Under the pieces are notes generated by a model. That model saw nothing but the letters and a program-made list of their open reading frames with translations, searched no databases and was not told where the DNA came from. A stretch of 62,200 nucleotides of DNA, taken from IMG/VR virus record IMGVR_UViG_3300042341_000289, positions 1-62,200 of that record. One strand, 5' to 3'. Origin of the DNA: a virus. The first letter of the stretch is position 1. Every line of letters begins with the position of its first letter. Positions 57,210 through 62,200 of the stretch are shown piece by piece. The translations under genes were made by a program, and so were the position numbers.

Positions 57210-57445
57210 ACTTCGGACAAGCATTGGAATGGCTCAAGAAGGGCAAGGCCATCTACCGCTCAGGGTGGAACGGCAAGGGCATGTGGCTGCAGCTGCAGAC
57301 GCCCGATGCCAACAGCAAGATGACGCTGCCCTACATCTACATCGAGTACCCCAAGGGCCACCCGGCCTACCCCAACGGATCGCGTGTGCCGTGGCTGGCC
57401 CCGCAGACCGACATCCTCGCCAACGATTGGGCCTATAACGCCTGA
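57203..57445 (+). CDS. DUF2829 / Tad2-like (anti-Thoeris family) protein
   Basis: 80 residues. MLNFGQALEWLKKGKAIYRS, GWNGKGMWLQL, PYIYIE and VPWLAPQTDILANDWAYNA match the DUF2829 family (NFGEAL..L..G...R.GWNGKGM ... VPW..SQ.D.LA.DW). Members of this family (Tad2) bind the cyclic ADP-ribose signal of Thoeris immune systems and block it; the known role is of the family, not proven here. Some members are just phage proteins of unknown role. It overlaps thyX and precedes a strong hairpin. Confidence 0.8.
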   Translation: MLNFGQALEWLKKGKAIYRSGWNGKGMWLQLQTPDANSKMTLPYIYIEYPKGHPAYPNGSRVPWLAPQTDILANDWAYNA

Positions 57446-57449
57446 CACC

Positions 57450-57477
57450 ATGATCCCGAAATTCGTTTCGGGATCAT
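57450..57477 (+). terminator. Perfect 12-bp hairpin with TTCG loop
   Basis: ATGATCCCGAAA (57450-57461), loop TTCG, TTTCGGGATCAT (57466-57477). It is followed by CCCCTTTCG rather than a T-run. Terminator-like hairpin, or a processing/stability element between the thyX-tad2 pair and the DHH gene. Confidence 0.6.
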
Positions 57478-57490
57478 CCCCTTTCGCACC

Positions 57491-58471
57491 ATGAAATTCG
57501 CAATCGTCTATCATTCAGAGGACTTCGATGGAAAGCTCTCCAACGAGGTCTGCCGCTACTGGCTGAACCGCCTGCATCCCAACGCCAACATCCACTCCTA
57601 CGGGTGGGACTATGGACGGCCTGTTCCGACTCCATTGCACAAGTGGTGGGATCCGAATGCGGGTGATCAATTCTCGAACGAATGGTCGCTGTACGACGCC
57701 ATCTACATCGTGGACCTGTCGGTGGACGAGTTGATGGCTCGCACCGATCTCGACGAGAAGATCATCTGGATCGACCACCACAAGAGCGCCATTGAGAAGT
57801 GGGACAATCCGTTGGTGGAGCGGCTAGTGATCATGGGCTACCGCATCGACGGCGTGGCCGCATGCCGACTGTGCTGGCAGTGGTTCGTCAATTCGGCTGG
57901 CTATCTTGGTGTGCTGCCTTCCAAGCAGGACTTCATCGACCGCAATGTGCAGGAGCCCGCCTTGATCCGCCTTGCCGGAGAGTACGACATCTGGGACCAC
58001 CGAAACCCGAATGGGAAGTTTCTACAGTTTGGTCTTCGATCGATTGATGATGCTGAGTTTCGAGAGCTTTTAATGGCTCAGTTTTTGGGCTTAGACGACC
58101 ATCATTTGGCAGCCGTGATCGAAACAGGTGTGTCCATCAAGTCCTACTGCGACAAAATGGCTGACGAGTACAGCGCGGCATACGCGCACACCATCAAGTG
58201 GGAGGGTCTGACCTTCTGCGCCCTGAACATCGGGCAGCGCGGCAACAGCGACCTGCTCAAGGGCGGCATCAAGCCGGAGCACGATGCCTGCTTCGCGTGG
58301 CGCTTCGACGGGAAGCAGGTGCTGGTGAGCCTCTACCACATAGAGGGGAAGACGCACCACGACCTGTCGCTGATCGCCGTGAAGTACGGTGGCGGTGGTC
58401 ACAAGGGGGCGTGCGGGTTCCGTGTTCCGCTGGTTCAGCTGAACAACATCTTGGCAGGAGGTGCCGTGTGA
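57491..58471 (+). CDS. DHH-family phosphoesterase
   Basis: 326 residues. DHH motifs: YHSEDFDGKLS (H8, D11, D13), IYIVDLS (D75), IIWIDHHKS (D95, H96, H97) and the C-terminal DHHA1 GGGGHKGACGF (300-310), which binds substrate. Family members hydrolyse short oligonucleotides (nanoRNases) or cyclic dinucleotides such as c-di-AMP. In a phage it might recycle nucleotides or degrade immune signals (inference). It follows the 57450 hairpin by 13 bases. Confidence 0.85.
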   Translation: MKFAIVYHSEDFDGKLSNEVCRYWLNRLHPNANIHSYGWDYGRPVPTPLHKWWDPNAGDQFSNEWSLYDAIYIVDLSVDELMARTDLDEKIIWIDHHKSAIEKWDNPLVERLVIMGYRIDGVAACRLCWQWFVNSAGYLGVLPSKQDFIDRNVQEPALIRLAGEYDIWDHRNPNGKFLQFGLRSIDDAEFRELLMAQFLGLDDHHLAAVIETGVSIKSYCDKMADEYSAAYAHTIKWEGLTFCALNIGQRGNSDLLKGGIKPEHDACFAWRFDGKQVLVSLYHIEGKTHHDLSLIAVKYGGGGHKGACGFRVPLVQLNNILAGGAV

Positions 58472-58788
58472 GCGAACTGACCACAGACAAGCTGACCGCA
58501 CTCCTTCACCAGAAGGCGGACGCTGAGCTCAACCAGAAGCTGAGCTATCTCGACAAGTGCTGGGAGAAAGACGATGCATTCAAGGTCTACACCAAGTCGG
58601 AGCACACGAACGGTGGGGGCGTCACGATTCGCAATGATACGTGGATTCCGGGTCTGATGATCACCGTTCGCAAGGCGGTCTTCGAGACGATGCGCGACAA
58701 GAACCGGGAGCGGTACGTCGCGGAGTGGCTGTACAAGGTAAACCAGACGCTCGACGCGGTGAACAACCTGCATGGAGGTGAGCAGTGA
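58468..58788 (+). CDS. Hypothetical protein (106 aa), GTG start
   Basis: 106 residues from GTG 58468, with AGGAGGTG just upstream (58456-58463). Helical N-terminus (SELTTDKLTALLHQKADAEL), then VTIRNDTWIPGLMITVRKAV. No family recognised. GTGA coupling with the DHH gene; the next start (58785) also uses a GTG overlapping its stop. Confidence 0.55.
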   Translation: MSELTTDKLTALLHQKADAELNQKLSYLDKCWEKDDAFKVYTKSEHTNGGGVTIRNDTWIPGLMITVRKAVFETMRDKNRERYVAEWLYKVNQTLDAVNNLHGGEQ

Positions 58789-59051
58789 GCGAGACGCCTC
58801 CATCAATCAAGGACATGAGCGACAAGGCCAGCATGCTCCTGACTGGACGGCAGTACGCGGCGATCCACCTCTGCGTGCCGGACAGCGGGGACCAGTGGCT
58901 GGATGACATGATCAAGAAGGCGCTCCGAGATAGGTTTGCGTCCGCTGCACTGCAGGGGTCGCTGTCACATCCGGCATCGCACGGAACCTTATCACAAGAA
59001 GCTGAAAGTGCTTACGCATTTGCCGAAGAGATGATGAGGAGGGGAGCGTGA
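58785..59051 (+). CDS. Hypothetical protein (88 aa)
   Basis: 88 residues from GTG 58785; GGAGGTGAG precedes it. SIKDMSDKASMLLTGRQYAA then a helical QWLDDMIKKALRDRFASAAL; C-terminal helix (EAESAYAFAEEMMRR). No family recognised. Overlaps the next start in GTGA. Confidence 0.5.
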   Translation: MSETPPSIKDMSDKASMLLTGRQYAAIHLCVPDSGDQWLDDMIKKALRDRFASAALQGSLSHPASHGTLSQEAESAYAFAEEMMRRGA

Positions 59052-59215
59052 ACGTCTTCGACAGCAAGCGAGTCAGCAAGGCCGTGCAGAGCGGCATCAA
59101 CAGCAGCCCAATGACCAGACGCGATGCGGGTGAAGCCCACCGAGCCGCCAAGGCCTACAAGCTCAAGAACGACATCACCATCTACAACCGCAGACACAGA
59201 AAGAAGACCGTATGA
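59048..59215 (+). CDS. Small basic protein (55 aa)
   Basis: 55 residues from GTG 59048 (MNVFDSKRVSKAVQSGINSS), strongly basic at the end (YNRRHRKKTV). GTGA at its start and ATGA at its stop fix the frame. Possibly nucleic-acid binding. Confidence 0.5.
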   Translation: MNVFDSKRVSKAVQSGINSSPMTRRDAGEAHRAAKAYKLKNDITIYNRRHRKKTV

Positions 59216-60750
59216 CAAGACGACAAGCCAACCTGATCAGCTACATGATCCGCAGCCAAACCATATCATCGTTCCACGACGCCCGCCGAGAACTACTGGA
59301 AAGCTGCGAGGAGCAGAAGTCCGACGCCGCAGCGCCACAGCCGAGCGTGACTGTGACGGCAACCGCGAGCCAATCCGAGCCGGTGCAGCCCAGCACTCCG
59401 CAGCCAACTGGCTTCGACTACAAGAAGTCACTGCTGGAAGGTGAGAAAAGCACCACGCTCAGTATGTACATGGGTGCAGTTGAGAATGCGAATAAGCTGC
59501 AGGCCGAGGTCAAGTCTCTCAAGGAGGTGATCGGCTCTCAGGACGGGAAGATCGCCTCGCTGAAGGAGTCTGTTGAAAACAGAACCAAGACGATCGAGAT
59601 GCTGAAAAACCAGATCGAGTTGCTGACGAAGCGGATCAAGGACGACAGAGAGCACTGGGATGGATGCCGCGAGCACAACAACGAACTGGTGGCGGCGAAC
59701 GCCGAGATCTACCAGTCGCTGAGGCACTGGGGGCTTGAGCAGTCGGAACCATGCAGCCTCGTCAACAACGTCAAGCATGTCATCCAGCTGTGCGCCGAGC
59801 GCGGGAAGAAGATCGAGGAACTCAACGGCAACGTGAAGGCGCTCCAGTTTAACATCAACGTGATCAATGAGTCGAACATCAGTGATCAGGGGGACCTGAG
59901 GAAGCGCATCGCCGAACTGGAAAAACACGCCGCATCGCGTCAGGTGATCATCGACCAGCTGAATGCGGACCTCGCCTCAGCGAACACCGATATCGGGAAT
60001 CAGGACAGGGAGCTCGCGGACCATGACGCGAAGTACCAGCGCCTGCAGCAGGTGTGCGACGATCTCCGACGCCGACGTGCGGAGGGCAGCGAGGAATCGC
60101 AGAAGCTGCTCAAGAAGATCGCGGATCTGGAGAAGGTCATCGACGTGCTGTCGAAGCAGCAGCCAAGCGGCGATCGTGGCACCCTGCGTGCAATCATCTC
60201 CCAACTGAAGAGCGAGAACGAGCTGCTGTGCGAGCGGATCAAGCACAGGCTCAACGAGAGCAAGACGCTGAGCGCCTCTATCCACAAGAGCCGCGAGCGG
60301 ATCGAGGAACTGATGGAGACGGTCAACGGACACGCCGACGTAGTCGCGGAGAAGAACAGGTCCATCGAGTCTCTGAACGCGGATTGTTCAAGGTTGGCAC
60401 TGGAAATTAAACAGAAGGACAAGGTCATCTCGGCGCTGAACGACCGCATCACGCTGAGCGGCGAGGCGATGACGATGTTGGGTGTGGACAACAAGAAGCT
60501 GAACGAGGCTCTGGAGACTCTGTCATCGGTTAACCAGAAGATAGCCGACAACGTCGCCAAGCTGCGGTACGAGAAGGATTCCGACGAGGCCGGCTACATC
60601 AAGAAGCTCACGGACAAGTCCCTCAGGATCGCTGTGCTGAAGAAGGCTGGAAACGACCTCTGCGCATGCCTCAAGCGTTACCACTACAGCGACACCCAGC
60701 AGCCCCACGTTGTGAGCGCCCTGCGCAACTGGGAGAAGGAGGCCCGGTGA
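59212..60750 (+). CDS. Long coiled-coil protein (512 aa)
   Basis: 512 residues. After a basic start (MTRRQANLISYMIRSQTISS) and a Pro/Thr/Gln-rich linker (about 38-66), residues 90-480 are almost continuous heptad sequence (KSLKEVIGSQDGKIASLKES, KIADLEKVIDVLSKQQ, EEKNRSIESLN), broken by a GxxHxNELVAANAE segment. Unlike the virion proteins it stands on the early strand. SMC/Rad50-like in style but with no Walker motifs. It may be a filament, a host-protein sequestering protein or a defence counter. ATGA-coupled upstream; ends at the GTG of the next gene. Confidence 0.65.
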   Translation: MTRRQANLISYMIRSQTISSFHDARRELLESCEEQKSDAAAPQPSVTVTATASQSEPVQPSTPQPTGFDYKKSLLEGEKSTTLSMYMGAVENANKLQAEVKSLKEVIGSQDGKIASLKESVENRTKTIEMLKNQIELLTKRIKDDREHWDGCREHNNELVAANAEIYQSLRHWGLEQSEPCSLVNNVKHVIQLCAERGKKIEELNGNVKALQFNINVINESNISDQGDLRKRIAELEKHAASRQVIIDQLNADLASANTDIGNQDRELADHDAKYQRLQQVCDDLRRRRAEGSEESQKLLKKIADLEKVIDVLSKQQPSGDRGTLRAIISQLKSENELLCERIKHRLNESKTLSASIHKSRERIEELMETVNGHADVVAEKNRSIESLNADCSRLALEIKQKDKVISALNDRITLSGEAMTMLGVDNKKLNEALETLSSVNQKIADNVAKLRYEKDSDEAGYIKKLTDKSLRIAVLKKAGNDLCACLKRYHYSDTQQPHVVSALRNWEKEAR

Positions 60751-61022
60751 AAGAGACAATCACCATGAGCGACGCCCAGCCAGCCGAGTACAGCATCATG
60801 GACCTGGTCAGGGACTACCGCGCCCACCGGGACAGCCTCAAACGCTACAAGCAGCAGCACTTCAAGAGCGGCACCAAGGTCCAGGTGGACAACACACGCC
60901 ACCGCGGCTACGGCGAATGCCTGCCACCAGATGCCTCGCGCCCAGACCGGGTGGAGGTGCTGATGGAAAGCGGAGCAAGGTGGATGTTCGAGTTCGACCA
61001 CGTTAAGCTCGTCGTGCAATGA
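60747..61022 (+). CDS. Small hypothetical protein (91 aa)
   Basis: 91 residues from GTG 60747 (GGAGGCCC precedes); ATG 60765 is an alternative. SLKRYKQQHFKSGTKVQVDN then VLMESGARWMFEFDHVKLVV, beta-rich, with a KOW/SH3-like look. No family recognised. Overlaps both neighbours by 4 bases. Confidence 0.55.
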   Translation: MKETITMSDAQPAEYSIMDLVRDYRAHRDSLKRYKQQHFKSGTKVQVDNTRHRGYGECLPPDASRPDRVEVLMESGARWMFEFDHVKLVVQ

Positions 61023-61549
61023 ATACCGGAGCGAGAGTCAAACTGTCATGGTACGAGGCTGCCATAGGCTCGTACGTGGGAATGCTACGCCAGCTTGCAT
61101 CGCTCAAACGAGGACTCCAGCAATGCGCCGGCCATGAGGGCGCATCCTGGAACGTCCATCTGGAGGGGGCCAGTGGCGAGATGGCCGTGGCCAAACACCT
61201 GAACGTCTACTGGGGAGGGGGAATCAACACCTTCAAGGACGACGACCTCCCGGGCCTCCAGATCAGGCTCAGAACCAGACACGACCACGACCTGATCCTC
61301 CGAAGACAGGACTCGGAGAAGGCCATCTGGGTTCTCATCACCGGCACCTCCCCGGACTTCTGGATCAGAGGCTGGATCTACGGCCACGAGGCCAAGACAC
61401 CGGAACGCCTCCAGAAGTACGGCAAGGACCGCTCAGAGGGCTACGTGATACCCGCAGAAGCCCTTCACCCTATCGAAACCCTCCCCGGCTACCAGAAGAG
61501 CCAGAAGGCGGCCTCCTGCGATAGCCCTGAGCCCACAGATGCCGGGTAA
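61019..61549 (+). CDS. Putative nuclease-like protein (176 aa)
   Basis: 176 residues. EGASGEMAVAKHLNVYWGGG (E54), TFKDDDLPGLQIRLRT (D74-D76, then QIR) and HDHDLILRRQDSEKAIWVLI follow the E...D...(Q/E)xK-like order of PD-(D/E)XK proteins, though the usual Lys is Arg here (QIR). Related proteins are common in phages. The end overlaps the minus-strand gene 61470-61769. Function not certain. Confidence 0.5.
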   Translation: MNTGARVKLSWYEAAIGSYVGMLRQLASLKRGLQQCAGHEGASWNVHLEGASGEMAVAKHLNVYWGGGINTFKDDDLPGLQIRLRTRHDHDLILRRQDSEKAIWVLITGTSPDFWIRGWIYGHEAKTPERLQKYGKDRSEGYVIPAEALHPIETLPGYQKSQKAASCDSPEPTDAG

Positions 61550-61769
61550 GATAGTTCGCTGCCCGGATCACCTCCTTCTCCCTCCAGGAGGGCCTCATCA
61601 GATGCAGTAGCTCGTGAATCAGCGTATCGAGCCTCTCGCTCTCGCACTGCTTGTCATGGATCTCGATCAGCCTCAGATCATCGTACGAGATCCCCCAGGC
61701 CTTATCCTTGCTGAGATCCTTCTCCACCACCTTCACTCTCACAGGATAGGGCATTCCCAAACAGAGCAT
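61470..61769 (-). CDS. HExxH zinc-protease-like protein (99 aa)
   Basis: 99 residues. LDTLIHELLHLMRPSWREKE carries HELLH (H52, E53, H56) and a conserved W-x-E. The N-terminal VRVKVVEKDLSKDKAWGISY and IEIHDK resemble small SprT/zincin-type phage proteins. It could be a metalloprotease or a zinc-binding scaffold. The C-terminus (GYRRRPPSGSSGSRGG) is basic and flexible. It is the only minus-strand gene at this end and converges on the 176-aa gene. Confidence 0.6.
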   Translation of the reverse strand: MLCLGMPYPVRVKVVEKDLSKDKAWGISYDDLRLIEIHDKQCESERLDTLIHELLHLMRPSWREKEVIRAANYLTRHLWAQGYRRRPPSGSSGSRGGFR

Positions 61770-61798
61770 CCCACAGCCCCGCTCTCAAGTGAAAATGC

Positions 61799-61827
61799 TT
61801 GACAGGTTTGGGGGATCCCCCTTTAAG
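61799..61827 (+). promoter_or_regulatory. Promoter-like element before the terminal gene-free region
   Basis: TTGACA (61799-61804), 17-base spacer, TTTAAG (61822-61827). The spacer carries GGGGGATCCCCC (61810-61821), a different palindrome from the family GGTGTANTACACC. Transcription would run through the hairpin region into the first gene if the ends join. Confidence 0.5.
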
Positions 61828-62200
61828 ATATCCCCCAGAAACCCTCGACCGTTTGAAACAGTGAAGGCCCGCGTCGATCCTCGACGGCCCTAGACGTCGA
61901 GGTAGTACATCCCCTACTGCTGCCCCGCATGCCAGGTGACCGGTTCGCTTAGCCGCTTCCAGCGGCGCGTTGTCTCGGCGGGAGCCCGGGTTCAAACGGG
62001 GTAATCGGCCAGAGAGTTGAGAAGGGGGGTACACCCATACCCTCACGACTTTATGCGCGAACCCCCGGTTACCCCCCCGGGGTGTGCGCATACGCGGGCA
62101 CGCACGCACGCGCGTCACGCACACACGCGGTATTACCTCGCGTCGCACGCGTTCTTTCTACTGTCTTGGGGACTCCGGGATTGGGACCCACAATTCGGAG
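61828..62200 (+). other. Gene-free hairpin-rich region at the window end
   Basis: About 370 bases without a gene. Hairpins: CGTCGA/TCGACG (61872-61886), overlapping an alternative CCTCGACG/CGTCGAGG (61879-61902, perfect 8 bp); GTAG/CTAC (near 61903-61917); GCCGC/GCGGC (61952-61966); a two-tier stem TATGCGC/GCGCATA and CCCCGG/CCGGGG (62052-62092). Then alternating purine-pyrimidine repeats of CACGCA type (62099-62130). Likely a structured RNA leader, packaging site or origin. The two overlapping hairpins are mutually exclusive. Confidence 0.5.

Noticed and set aside
61985-62001. T-arm-like CCCGGGTTCAAACGGGG near the end
   Set aside because: The stem has a G-G mismatch and no D-arm, anticodon arm or acceptor could be matched; not a tRNA.
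61702-62148. 148-aa minus-strand frame in the terminal region
   Set aside because: Overlaps the HELLH gene and the hairpins; Arg/Gly-rich shadow composition.
1-62200. CRISPR array, insertion sequence or reverse transcriptase/DGR
   Set aside because: No regularly spaced repeats, transposase or RT motifs (YxDD) were seen.

Overview
This window looks like the complete or near-complete genome of a tailed bacteriophage, probably a podovirus, assembled as a circle and opened at an arbitrary point. The large terminase, portal, scaffold-type protein, capsid-like protein, tail nozzle, tail fibres and internal virion proteins are all here; sheath, tape-measure and tail-tube genes are not seen. The last bases (CGGAG) and the first (GTGCCAA) join into a Shine-Dalgarno sequence for the first gene, so the two window ends appear to be adjacent in nature. 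The host is not given by the sequence. The SSB has a GTRDPE/TPKG-type core and a QWEDKKTGEKRSKL segment that I associate with Verrucomicrobiota-like bacteria, but this is only an inference.

Layout. (1) 1-5300, plus strand: small early genes, a double helix-turn-helix protein, a tyrosine recombinase whose first catalytic arginine is replaced by serine, SSB, a PD-(D/E)XK protein, a tRNA-Met(CAT) and an HTH protein. (2) 39882-5226, minus strand: the late operon. In order of transcription it runs small acidic protein, portal, scaffold, capsid, terminator, small head protein, holin-like protein, u-spanin-like lipoprotein, adaptor-like protein, glycosyltransferase, three tail-fibre proteins (205, 709 and 2169 aa), small tail genes, tail-collar protein, split nozzle, two internal virion proteins and a 2924-aa giant protein with an HEAVH motif. 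(3) 39952-44929, plus strand: TerL, unknown genes including two overlapping frames, basic small proteins, a virion-like protein and dNMP kinase. (4) 44993-50603, plus strand: recombination and replication (Sak4-like ATPase, RecE-like exonuclease, RuvC-like resolvase, structured RNA, replication initiator-like protein, DnaB helicase, MazG-like enzyme). (5) 50631-61549, plus strand: a tightly packed accessory region of mostly tiny translationally coupled genes, with an RNA ligase, ThyX, a Tad2-like (DUF2829) protein, a DHH phosphoesterase and a 512-aa coiled-coil protein. (6) 61550-62200: a minus-strand HELLH protein and about 430 bases of gene-free DNA rich in hairpins.

Regulation. Eight copies of a palindrome close to GGTGTATTACACC occur in intergenic DNA. 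In seven of them a TTGACA-like hexamer lies exactly 17 bases before the last six bases (TACACC), which makes a recurrent phage promoter, possibly with a built-in operator. Several of these promoters sit only 7-13 bases before the start codon, so leaderless or nearly leaderless mRNAs are predicted. One copy is followed by a nested hairpin and T-run with no gene between, which predicts a small structured RNA just before the replication genes.

No DNA polymerase, RNA polymerase or recognisable endolysin was seen. The phage carries its own helicase, SSB, recombination enzymes and nucleotide enzymes and presumably borrows the host polymerase. The recombinase suggests possible lysogeny, but no certain repressor was found.
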